A DNA stretch of 64,000 nucleotides. It comes from Cryptomeria japonica. Its lineage: Eukaryota; Streptophyta; Pinopsida; Cupressales; Cupressaceae. The DNA lies in the NCBI RefSeq assembly GCF_030272615.1, contig NC_081409.1, positions 203,607,949-203,671,948 on the forward strand, given 5' to 3'. Positions 47,179 through 57,566 of this stretch are shown here, piece by piece (the stretch's first letter is position 1; each line of letters opens with the position of its first letter). The position numbers and the translations under genes were made by a program. The notes under the pieces are model-generated. The model saw only the letters and a program-made list of their open reading frames with translations. It was not told the DNA's origin and made no database searches.

Positions 47179-49249
47179 GGGTCAAGGGGCAGCGCCTCGC
47201 GAGGCCAAAAAGACTTTTATTATTTAATAAAGGCGTCGGGTGTTATTTTTCTATTGGCTGACATGTTGTAACCCTATTTTTTCTCATTCTCAGGCGGAGG
47301 TTGTAGTGAACAAAGACGAGATCATTCATTTAAAAAAAACTTTTTAAAATGTTTTTTTTGTCATTTTATTTAACCCAACTGGCGGCCGAGTTTCGAGCAC
47401 TGGACTCGCCGAGTTTGGCAATTTTAGGCCAAACTCGCCAACTCGGCGAGTCTAGCAAGTTCGCCCCCTGGACTCAGATGAGTCCGAGTCGAAGCTCGCC
47501 AGACTCGGGGGGCATAGATCGTACTCGGACTCGCCGAGTTTGGCGAGTCCTGGGCGAGTTTCCGATAAATGGTTTTACCCCATACTCTTCAAATTCGGTA
47601 TTAGCAACCAAATATGGAATAAGGCTTGTTCCCAGAACCCTTACCAATGTTGAGGTTAGGTCCGAGTTTTACCCCTTACCCAATTTGTGTTGGCATTGAG
47701 GTTGTCATTGATGTCAACATGTGTGAATGCAAGGCTGAGTTGATGGAGATGCAGAGAGACATACAAGACAGCCACTGGATGAAGATGCAGTAGGCATGCA
47801 GAGTTGATTAATGTCAACAAGAGAACAGTTGCAGAAAGGTGAAGCGCATAACAAGTAGGTTATGCAGTCGTGCATAACATGTCGTGTTATGCTACACAAA
47901 TGTTGCGAGCTGCAGAAAAGATGAAATGAAATGGAATGCAGGAAAGATTGAGTTGCAGAGGTGATATTATGTGGGATTCATGTGCTTCTGTGTTGGGATC
48001 ATATTCCACATTGATCTCATAGTGTGTTTCATCCATCGGATTTGATCTAAGTGAGTTGTAGAGTGAAAATGCGAGAATCCCTAGGTTGGCAGTTTTTGGT
48101 GAGACCATGTCTCTGTCTTACCAATATGGTCTTCATGTCGCTATGACATTGGCTATTGGCATGACCTTTCAAGCTATGCGGACTCCTCAAGTTATGCCGA
48201 CCTCCCCAATTTCGGTGTGATTTGCCCTCTGTCCTATTACATGCCTTTTTCGGCATGACTTGCCCTTTCGGCAAGACCGGTATCTCCTCTCGTTGGCTCC
48301 TTTATGCTACACCGACATTGCGTTCCTTTTGGTGGGACCTTTGTCGGGTCCACTTTGTCCTCGTGTCCGCTTACATCTGGTTGGCTACTGTCGATTGTTC
48401 TCCATGGTTGTGACATGTTTTTTTGTGGGGCCTAGCCAAGCCTATTATCGGCCTATTACGTTCGACTGGAAAGAGGAAGTTGTTTTTGTTTTCCACCGAG
48501 TTTTGACCAGCCTTCGACTCTCAATAGTCGGGCCTACATTGTCCACGTGTCTGCTGCTGATTGAATCCTTCGAGCTGCGTTGTGATCGTATTGGACCCTC
48601 CTCCTTCGGGCTTGAATGTACCATGTGGCGTGCGTTGATTGGTCCACCTGTGCTATGAGTTAATTTGTGGGGTCCTCAGTGATGTGGCGGTATTTGTCTC
48701 CTCAACACAAGTTTTGTAGGGCCCACTTCATCCAAGTGTTCGAGAGTATCCAATTGGCAGTTATTCTATGGTCCACATTGTTCGTGAGTGTACATGCAGG
48801 GGCCACATTTCTTTTCGTCAAGAGCCCTTTTGCCTTTTATTGGATGGTGTGAGTTGTACCGAAATGGGGTCCACGGTGGTTGACTATAGGCTTTGATGTG
48901 ACACGTTTAGTGTCACATTAGCAAACGGATGTTCGCGTGGAGAGGTCATGCGATAGGGGTTAATAATTTGTTGATTCAAACTCTACGTGACAGGTGGCAG
49001 ACGATTGTTGGCTTCATACAGGACCCACTAGATTTCGGTGTAACTTGCTATTTCAGCAAGACCTTTTCGAACCATGAGAGAAGGGTGAAGTCTCTCCGAA
49101 ATTTGATCTTTGACAGATGGTGTGGCTAATGATGTAGGTGTTGAGCTGGATCCTGTATGTGACGTGGTAGCTAAGTGGCATCCGGCTATTTGTTTGCAAG
49201 GATGACATTTTGTCTAGGTTGGCAGTATGGGTCCAGTGTCTTGGCGGTG

Positions 49250-49840
49250 GTGGCATCGCGCTATCCCGTGGCGTGATGGACGAGAGAAATGAGACCATGC
49301 GGGGTAAGGAAATCGAAGGAGCTCAAGGCTCCTCGCTATCCCGCACCATGCAAGATGGGTGTGCTATAGTCTTGCAGGATACCAAGAAGGGTGTGAGATA
49401 TTCCGCTATCCTGTGCTGTGAAGCAGGTTCCCTTGCTATCCCGTGGTCATAGAGATAGGAAAGATGCTTGCATGCAGCGTAAGGAAAACAATGCAGAGCG
49501 GAGCATCCTGCTAGCCCGCACGGGTCCAAACCTTGTGCAGAATATGTTGCGGGCTAACAAGAAGATAGAAGACAAAGGCATCCCGCCACCCTGCAAGGGT
49601 AAGAAGGCCAAAGAGAAGACTATGCAGAACAGAAAGGTCAATGGGGAACTGATGTCATCTTGCCATCCCGCAGCAAGGATAACCAAAGCAAGATGGCTCT
49701 GCGAGGTATGAAAGCAAGGTGTAAGAGGTGTATCCTGCCAGCCCGCATGGGTGAAATGGGCTTGTAAAAGATGATGCAAGGCAGGTTTAAAAGGAAAATG
49801 ATGCACATTCCGCTATCTCGCAGCGACAAAGTTTGAGGTT
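49250..49840. repeat. Minisatellite with GCTATCCCGC core
   Basis: At least eight spaced copies of a core varying among GCTATCCCGT, GCTATCCCGC, GCTAGCCCGC and GCCATCCCGC, followed by GCA-rich sequence, at intervals of about 60-110 bp. Non-coding, inside the 3.8 kb element. Confidence 0.75.
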
Positions 49841-49879
49841 GGTATGATCAATTGTGATGACTTTGTAGACACGTTGGCA

Positions 49880-50160
49880 GCCCGATTGACATAGAGTTCC
49901 ATGTGGCAGGTTGACTGCGGTTGACCAAAGCTGACTAAGCAATCTAGACATCCAATGAGAAGATTTTGATGCCACGGATGCATGTCAATAGGCAAATCCT
50001 CCCACGCGGCGGTCAATTGAGTTTGACCAGATGATCTGGACGACAAATGAGAAGATTTTGACGACACAGTGCATGTCGATTAACACAAAGTTTCACATGG
50101 CAGTTGACCAACGTTGACTGAGTGACTTGGATGACCGTTTTGAAGACATATGGCATCCAC
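49880..50160. repeat. Tandem repeat with GAGAAGATTTTGA
   Basis: Two to three degenerate units of about 100 bp sharing GACATCCAATGAGAAGATTTTG, GCATGTC and GGCAGTTGACC phrases. Non-coding. Confidence 0.6.
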
Positions 50161-51487
50161 GCTGGTCGAAGAAGAAATCTGATACATAGAAGTTGGTGAT
50201 GATGAATTTAAATGAGCCAGTTGTCAATCTTTTCAAGGCAGGTCGAGAGAGGATCAAGAATGCATTAATGGTGACCAAGTTGCAGATTGTTTGTGTGGCT
50301 CGAGGAAGGATATCATATCTCATCGGATAGATGAAGATTATTTAAGTTAGTAATCAGAGTTCAGAGAAGACTGTGAAAGAACAAAGCAACATTTAATGAT
50401 GGCTATGTTGCAGACAGTTGTGAGGCTCAAGGAAATCTACCAAACCAAAGATTACTTAGTAATCTAATATCAGAAGAATATAATCTGAATATAGAAGGAT
50501 GCCAAGGGGATGTATTTATAAATAACGATTATCTGATGAAAAGAATGTACAAAGAATCCAATCAGTCTGCTGATATGATTTCTCAAAGGTCGAGAAGATC
50601 ACTTTTTTGAATCCATCCTTGGAAGGAAATCTTGTTGGTACAGAGCTGACCAAATGAAGAGGCAGCTACAGATGAGGTAGCTGAGTTGGCAGATGTACAC
50701 AAGTGGTTGGTGATCAAAAGAAGAGACGTGCATTTGGACTATAAGGAGTAAGATTAGAGAGTGCAGCTAGGGTGAAGTGAAGCAAGGTGTGAGCAGCAGA
50801 AAGAAGTTTTGAGTTGCAGCAGAGTGGGAGCTGAAAGTAAAGAAAGAGTTAGTAGAATGCAGTAGTGTGGACAGATAATAGAAATAGAAGTCAGAGAGAC
50901 AAGAGCAGAGTTGAGGAAGATAACACAGTGAGTTATACACACTGTGAGAGGCAAAGAAAGAGGTTTGAATCAAACAAAGGACAAAGAGTTGGAGGTAGAG
51001 ATAAGAAGAGGACAAAGAGTAGAGGACAGAGATTGACAACAAAGATTAGAGAGTAGAACAATAAGGTGTTACAAGATCTCATTTGTAACAAGGTGCATAT
51101 ATTGTATTTTTTTAATTTAACTTCATTGTAATCTCTAAGTGGGTGCTCAGAGCAGGGGTTGGTGCCCATAAACTTCAGAGGTTGGTGCTCCTTGGGTTGG
51201 TGCCCTAAACTTTGTAATCAGTGATTTACTTGTGAGGCTAGATTGAAGTAGTAGACTTCAACAACATTTCTCACCGAGGTTTTTCCCCACCATGGGTTTT
51301 CCTCGTATAGTCTTGTGTTATGAGTTTGCTCTGTGTGTGTGTGTGTGTGTGTGTTTTAATGTGTTTTATATCTTTTCTCATAGCATTATGATTATTGTGA
51401 TTAAAGTATAGATCTTTTAGAAGTTAAAGTTTTTGATTACCACTGATTCACCCCCCTCTCAGTGGTCCATTGTATTCCTTTAGTTTG

Positions 51488-53233
51488 GTGGTAGCATGCA
51501 AGGTCAGATTAAGTGTTGTTCCAGAAAATATTCCTACCACCAAGGTTCACTCCGAATTTTATCTTTCACTCTCCAATTTCGGTGGTGGCATTGAAAATCA
51601 GATTTGGCCTTATTCCTAAAAAGTCTTCCTTGTGCCGAGTTTGGTCCTTGGCTCTTCCTTGATCACTCTCCCAAGACCAAAGGGGCCCTCCTAGGCCTTA
51701 GTTCATAAGACATATGGAATGAGGCTCAATAAGATTAAAATGTTGCAAGGAGCAAGTCTCCAATGAATGTATGGGAGGGGTGAGTGGATGTCTAAATGAA
51801 AATGTGATTGATCCTTAAACTTGCTTGTCTATGCAGGATGAGTGACGTCTTGTGGGGGATCAAGTTGCACCAAGAGGCGACATCGTGACGTTGGAGACAA
51901 AGGGAGACCACACAACATTACAATCCGGGACACTAGTTGAAGATATGATCATGAGGAGTTAAAGATCACTGCCACGGTGCAGAGGGCCAAAGTGACGCCA
52001 TTTCTAGAACTTTGAGAGACATTGACAAGACACAGAGTGCTATAGGAGACATGCAGAAATGGAGAATGAACAACTAGAGATGACAAGAATTTGAATTTAT
52101 TGTAATGACAATTATTTTATTGTAAACTGACAACTTTTGGGCCCAATTTAATGCAATTCAAGAAGGGGCCCAAAAGTTAGTTGTTCACCTAGCTACCAAG
52201 TTTGTCTTTTTATGTCTTGAGCCCAAAGGACTTTTGTCTTTTAGTGGTGTAAACTGGTAATTGGGAAGTAGTTGAAATGTGGTTGAGGGTTGTTGAAACC
52301 ATTTACTAAAAGCTGTTAGGGTTTTTAGAAGTCAAATATGGGCCATTGAATGGATTGAACCCTGGCCGTTGATTCAAAATGTAAAATCTATTAAAGGCTA
52401 GTGCCTCTCTCATTGTAAGAGGTTAGATCTTAGAAATGTTGGAGAATAGAGGTAGATAGCAGAATTAGAAGGAGAAGTTAGAATTAAGATTAGAATAGGA
52501 ATTGCTGGACAGAGATTGTTGTAATGGTAGTTGAAGCAAATGAATAAAACATTGAAGAATGGTGTTTTTCCATTTGCCTTCTCTTAGTTTGCATGGTTTC
52601 TTTTCATCAAGTTAGTTAAAGTTAAGTGATTTTAATGGTGAAGTGTGAGGGTATTGGATTGATTTCAAGTTCATACCATTGGAGATTTGTTGATTGTAAA
52701 TCTGTGTATGGTTAGTCTGAGCCTTTTCTCGCTGTTAGTTCAATTGTTAATGCTCTTTTAAGATGCACTAGAATTGGATACTTAATGTATGTTCATGGTC
52801 TACAAATCCTTTTATTTTCCTTTGGAGATTGCACTGTTTCTATGGCATTGTGAGTTTATCTCTGGCTAAGCAGAAGTCAATTTTATATGAAATCTGTCTA
52901 TCTATAGCATTAGCCATTACTGTCATTGTCCCTAGGTTTTCTGAACCCTATCTTTTTGTTGTTTATTTAACCAGTTTGAGAAGTGAAGCATCGATTAGAT
53001 AGCCATATCAAATATAGGCCAGCTTGTTAGATGCATAAGTCCCCTTGAGATTACCCGCAAATCACATCAGTCTTGAGTTATTCTAAGCTTAGTTATGACC
53101 TGACATAGAAACCTTGAGGTTATCCTGTTTGGACAGTCAAAGGGCATACAAGATTTCCTTATACAAGAGAGAGTAGGATGTACTCAGTGCATTTTATTTT
53201 GCATTGATGCAAGTGCTGAATTCCCCCATCAAC
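51488..53233 (-). other. Remaining tandem repeat and LTR-like block
   Basis: 51490-51670 continues the tandem repeat split by the 3.8 kb element. From about 51.8 kb to 53233 the sequence looks like an LTR read on the minus strand: it starts TGTTGATGGGGGAA (complement ending at 53233) directly where hAT-F coding stops. The left end was not found. No coding domain. Confidence 0.45.
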
Positions 53234-53352
53234 AAGGCTTAATATGCTCCTCATAGAATTGCAATTCAGGATCCTTGTTATGAATTGCTTGCTTCATTTG
53301 ATCAAGCGTGCTATCAAAAGTCTCATAGATATGTCCCATGATAGGAGAGTCT
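53234..53352 (-). pseudogene. hAT-F remnant, middle part (left of hAT-C)
   Basis: The minus strand continues across the hAT-C duplication as ADTDSPIMGHIYE, LDQMKQAIHNKDPELQFYEEHI, aligned with hAT-D GDGDAPNLGEVYE, PDQMRAAVRVKDPSLAFYNEQI. It breaks off at the LTR-like start at 53233. Confidence 0.82.
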
Positions 53353-54081
53353 GTATCTGCCAAAGAAACAGGACTCGGACATGGCTCGGGCTCGGCAAGG
53401 CCGACTCGGACTCGGACTCGAGACTCGGCTGGACTCGGGAAAGTGAAAAACTCAAGAAATTTAGAGATTTTTAAAGATTTAAAACTTGTTTCAGACACCC
53501 TTTATTGAATACACCTTAAAGACACAAAAACATCATCAAACTCGGCTCATTTGATTACATACACAAGTATACATCAATCACATAAGCATAAACGCAAATT
53601 GTAGTTGAAGAAAATAACAAACATAGATATATAAATATTGTCAAATGTATACAATATTACAAAACTCATGGAATAAAAAATCCATGTCATCATATGATCA
53701 TCATCAAATGTTTCATACAAATACCAAAGGTAAATAGTAAATACTAAATACAACTACAAGTGTACAAGCCTATGGCTCAGAGGGCCGTGCACCCTCTCGC
53801 CCTGGCCCCCTGCGAAGGCGTTTAAAGTAGGTCCTGGATGATTCAGCAGCCATAGTCGCTCCCCGTGACACCATGCCATGCTCACCAACATCAGGAACAA
53901 CTGTGTCATGCTCACCAACATCAGGAACAGCTGTGTCACTCTGAGTCTTAGTATTTCCTGTCTCTGCTCGTGCCCTTTGCTCCTCCTCTGCCATGGCTAC
54001 AGCCTCAGCCTCTATATCTACCTGGTCGATCCAATCAATGTCATCATCACTAAATACAGCTGTAGGAGTCCCAGGAGCTGT

Positions 54082-56741
54082 CTAATTCTCATTGGCCCAC
54101 TCTGCTTCAAGATCAACCTCATCTAGAATGATAGGAGACATGTCAACTATTGCATTCTTTCTCATTCTCAGGCGGAGGTTGTAGTGAACAAAGACGAGAT
54201 CATTCATCTTCTCCACAGATAATGTATTGCGCCTCTTGGAGTGTATGTGCTCAAACATACTCCAATTGCGCTCACAACCTGATGCATTGCATGGTTGGCT
54301 CAAGATGCGAATGGCCAACTTCTGAATATTTGGTGTCTCTGGGCCAAAAAAGTTCCACCAATGATCTGAGTTTGAAATGAGAAAAATAAATAAAATTAGT
54401 CTCACTCATGAACTCATTTAACAAGTTACAATATGGTATTGAATAAAACTAAAATTAAGCCTTACAATTTATTTTTACCTGGCATCATAGTTGTCTTATC
54501 GTCTTTGGCGACAGGACGAGAGAAGGTCTCCCCTTGTGCATCTGAGAACACCTGTAGCTCTCGAAAAAGGTCTATTTGAAAAGTACCGGCAGGTCCCATC
54601 TTCTCCATGATTGCATATAGCCCATTAAGGACCTCCACATCAGCCTTGAAAGAAGGGATAAAATGGAATGCCGGATTCAGATAATAGGCTGCCGCATGGA
54701 TGGGCCTATGAAGCTGATGATGCCATCTCCTATCAATGATCTCCCAAATGGGACCATACTTGCTCTCATCTCCTCTATAGACGAATCTGATGGCCTCCTT
54801 CGCCCTATCCATGCCCTCATATATATAGTCCATTGCGGGCTTATCTCCATCCGCAACTCGTAACAAAACCACCAAGGGCTTAACAAACTGCAAAATTGAA
54901 AATATTGTGTAATTTAGAAAAATGAGCAAATAAGAGAATACATATAATAAATTATAAAACATGAAGTTAAATTGTAGAATTTATAAAAAATTTACCTTCA
55001 CTATCTCATCACAAGGGACCCAAAAGCCTTGCTCATAAAAAATGCAGTCTGCCATATCTTTCCCTGTAGGGGTGGTAGCATAGGATGAGGAAGACCACTC
55101 CTCACCAACAATCATACGTCTCAAGGCAGACTTAGACCTAAGCATGGACTGCAATGTGAGGAAGTTTGTGGCAAATCTTGTGATTCCTGGACGAGCTAAC
55201 TCCTTCTGCTCTGTGTATTGTCTCTTAAGAGCCAACACCCATGAATGATTATATACAAATTTGCAGACATTTCTTGCCCTTTCTACACATCTCTTGACCC
55301 ATGGGATTTTTCCAATATCCTCCAACATGAGGTCAATGCAATGAGCAGCACATGGAATCCAAATTATAGATGGGTGTCTCTCCATCAATAGTCTACCTGC
55401 AGCAACATAATTTGTTGCATTGTAAATTGTAATTAATGGAGGTACAAGCTACAAGATAGTAATTAATTTGCAAACAAAATTAGTTTGTAATCAAAAGTTT
55501 ACCCGCAGCAACATAATTTGCTGCATTGTCGGTCACCACCTGTACCACGTTCTCCTCACCGACATCTTCAATCACCTCCTCCATTTGCTCACATAGGTAG
55601 GTGGCATTCTTGCAATGGGCGGAGGCATCAATGGACTTGATGAAAACGGTGCCCCCTGAAATAAAAAAATAAAGCTAGGTCAATGATCATTCAATAAACC
55701 TTTAGATAAAAAATAAAAAATTAAAGACTATATGAAACTAAAATTAATCAATCACCTACGAAAGAAACAAGAAAATTAAGGAGAGTTCTATTTCTCCTAT
55801 CCGTCCAACCATCAGTCATGATGGTGCAATATTTAGTGCTCCATATCTGGCGTTGTTCATCTAAATCCTTCTTCACATCATCCACCATTTGAGACAAAAT
55901 GGGTCCCCTCAAATCACTCTCATTAGGGGCTTTGAACCCCGCCCCGCCTATGGTAATGGCATCAACCATTTGTTGCCAATAAGGAGACCTGTCGCAAAGA
56001 AACTCAATGAGATAAGTTAAGTATAAAAATTCAATGAGATAAGTTAAGTATAAAAATTAAAACAATCAAAGTTGTCAAACATAAAAGTTAGTAAAACATT
56101 CACCTGGCTACAAAGAATGGAATACAGCTGTAGCTCCAAAACCTGCCAACTGCCATTTTAGCAACATCATGGACCTCCTTGTTCCAACCCATGCCCTCAA
56201 GCGATGGTTGGGACCCAGGAGTAGTGCAAGGCACAAAGAAGGAATCCAACCTAGATTTACGAATCCTAGGTCCAATGGTAGCACTCCCACTACAACTACT
56301 AGTGGTAGGAGCATGAGAAGTGGCGGTGGCACTGCCACTTATAGAAGCAGAAGCAGAAACGGAAGCACCAGCAGTAGCAAACTGAGTGGGACGATATGGA
56401 GGTAAGGAAGAAGGGCCTCCAACACAACCTAATTGTGTCCCTCTTCCTAAAACTGTCTCTCTCCCAATGGTCACTCGATCCTCCTTTTGTTTCTTTTTAC
56501 TTTCAATCTCCTCAACCATTACATAACATTCACATACGGCCTCAGGGAATGCTTTTAGGCATGGTTCGGCATCATGTCCACGCACACCAGCAATATGGTA
56601 TTTCAACCTATATATACCTCCATGGAATATTGTTTTGCAAAACATACATTTTGTGTGCCCCTTTCCTTGCCCTGGAAAATCGTCATGATATTTCCAAGCA
56701 AGGTCCTTTCTAATGGGGGGTCTAGAAGCTGAAGTAGACAT
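54082..56741 (-). CDS. hAT-C transposase (705 aa, six exons)
   Basis: Exons in minus order: 56741-56104, 55988-55756, 55655-55503, 55396-54996, 54887-54479, 54365-54082. All introns are GT-AG, 100-115 bp, and phases agree (2118 nt in total). ATG gives MSTSASRPPIRKD. BED finger C-M-F-C...H-I-A-G (residues about 35-75); a Ser/Ala/Gly-rich linker; DUF659 core (FFVARSPYWQQMVDA, CTIMTDGWTDRRN, VVQVVTDNAANYV); IPCAAHCIDLMLEDIGKIPWV; RPGITRFATNF; C-terminal dimerisation WWNFFGPE...CNASGCERNWS. The TAG at 54082-54084 is followed in frame by about 104 more open codons to about 53770 (GTPTAVFSDDDIDW...), so it may be a recent nonsense change removing an acidic tail. Expression is not shown. Confidence 0.92.
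55397..55502 (-). other. hAT-C intron 3, bordered by a 34-bp direct repeat
   Basis: The repeat AATGCARCAAATTATGTTGC...GTARACT (3 mismatches in 34) spans the donor junction in one copy and the acceptor junction in the other. hAT-D has no intron at the homologous place (AAYVCRVAGRL). Splicing at the two repeat copies restores NYVAAGRLLM. Confidence 0.85.
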
Positions 56742-57510
56742 TTTAGGATAGTTTTGTGAAACTTAAAGTTGAGGCAAATAATAAAGTGAAGTTTACTGCA
56801 ATAAAACATTACAAATACAAAATAAAATTAATACATACATTCAAAAAAACTAAAGTAGGGTTTGTCAAACCCTACTTTAAAAAAAAAAAATTACAAACCA
56901 TACATAGTACAACACTACAACTACATACTACATGCTACATACAAACATACAAAACATTTTGAAAGAAAATGTAAAACTTTCAAAATAATGAATAGAAAAT
57001 GGAATTTTTGCATACAAGAAACAAAATAATCTTCATAAAAACAATCTTACCTCTTACAACAAGCTTGAAATGAGCTGCAAACTCTTCCTATCCAACTCTT
57101 GATGCACCAAATCCAAACCCAATGCAGCTCCAATGTGACAAATTGAAGAAAACTTGAGTTTCCTCCTTGCTGGTTTTTCTTCTATGCACCCTTGTTTTTC
57201 GTCCCAACTCACTTTACTCCTCCTTTTTTTGCAAGTGAATGAAATGAAAGTCACTTTTAGGGATAGAAGATAATTAACATAAAAAAAATGGACTTAAAAA
57301 AACATTGCAAACTATTTTTTTTTGTCTTTAAGTTTAGTTGGACGCCGGCCGAGTCTGGGGCTTGGGACTCGCCGAGTTTGGTGAGTTTGGGCCAAATTCG
57401 CCAACTCGGCGAGTCTAGACGAGTCCGAGTCCGAGCCCCTGGGACTTGTCGGGCCCGACTCGTACTCGGACTCACCGAGTCTGGGCGAGTCCCGTTTCGC
57501 TGGTATCTGC

Positions 57511-57566
57511 ATATTAGATCACCCCCATAATTGGTGATATGACAGGAAAAATATACTCACAAGCAA
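57511..57566 (-). pseudogene. hAT-F remnant, right of hAT-C
   Basis: The minus strand reads YIFPVISPIMGVI, stop, Y, directly before the hAT-C target; hAT-D has YIVSIISPVFQVIRY. The stop replaces the Arg codon. It fuses in frame to 53352 once hAT-C is removed. Confidence 0.8.

Larger units (their letters stand above)
42475..47571. mobile_element. Non-autonomous hAT hAT-B with Copia-2 inside
   Basis: Flanked by the perfect 8-bp duplication GTTTTACC (42467-42474 and 47572-47579). Ends CATAGAAATGGGACTCG and, reversed, CATTTATCGGAAACTCGCC. Both ends carry GACTCG/CGAGTC clusters. 42560-43130 is clearly related to the hAT-C end region (GCATAAACACAAATTGTAG, CCCCGTGACACCATG, CACCAACATCAGGAAC). The short stretch at 47285-47330 matches the hAT-C transposase C-terminus. 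Without Copia-2 it is about 1.13 kb: a deletion derivative of a hAT-C-type element. Confidence 0.92.
47688..51482 (+). mobile_element. LTR-like element, 3.8 kb, no coding capacity
   Basis: Starts TGTTGGCATTGAGG and ends CCTTTA, with flanks ATTTG (47683-47687) and GTTTG (51483-51487), one mismatch from a 5-bp duplication. The far end has LTR-like phrases (CCGAGGTTTTTCCCC, GGGTTTTCCTCG, GATTCACCCCCC) and a GT microsatellite about 51336-51353. It splits the tandem repeat of 41680-51670. A solo LTR would be unusually long; a coding-free LARD-like unit is the alternative. Confidence 0.6.
53361..57502 (-). mobile_element. hAT transposon hAT-C, apparently complete (4142 bp)
   Basis: Perfect 8-bp duplication GTATCTGC (53353-53360 and 57503-57510). 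Termini CAAAGAAACAGGACTCGG and, reversed, CAGCGAAACGGGACTCGCC. Both ends have arrays of GACTCG/CGAGTC (53370-53450 and 57345-57500). The minus strand encodes a six-exon transposase with no stop inside the hAT domains. Size, 8-bp duplication, CA terminus and BED/DUF659/dimerisation order all fit hAT. It is the plausible autonomous partner of hAT-A and hAT-B. Confidence 0.95.

Noticed and set aside
49250-49840. CRISPR-like regularly spaced repeats
   Set aside because: Core is only about 10 bp, spacing irregular, genome is plant; a minisatellite.
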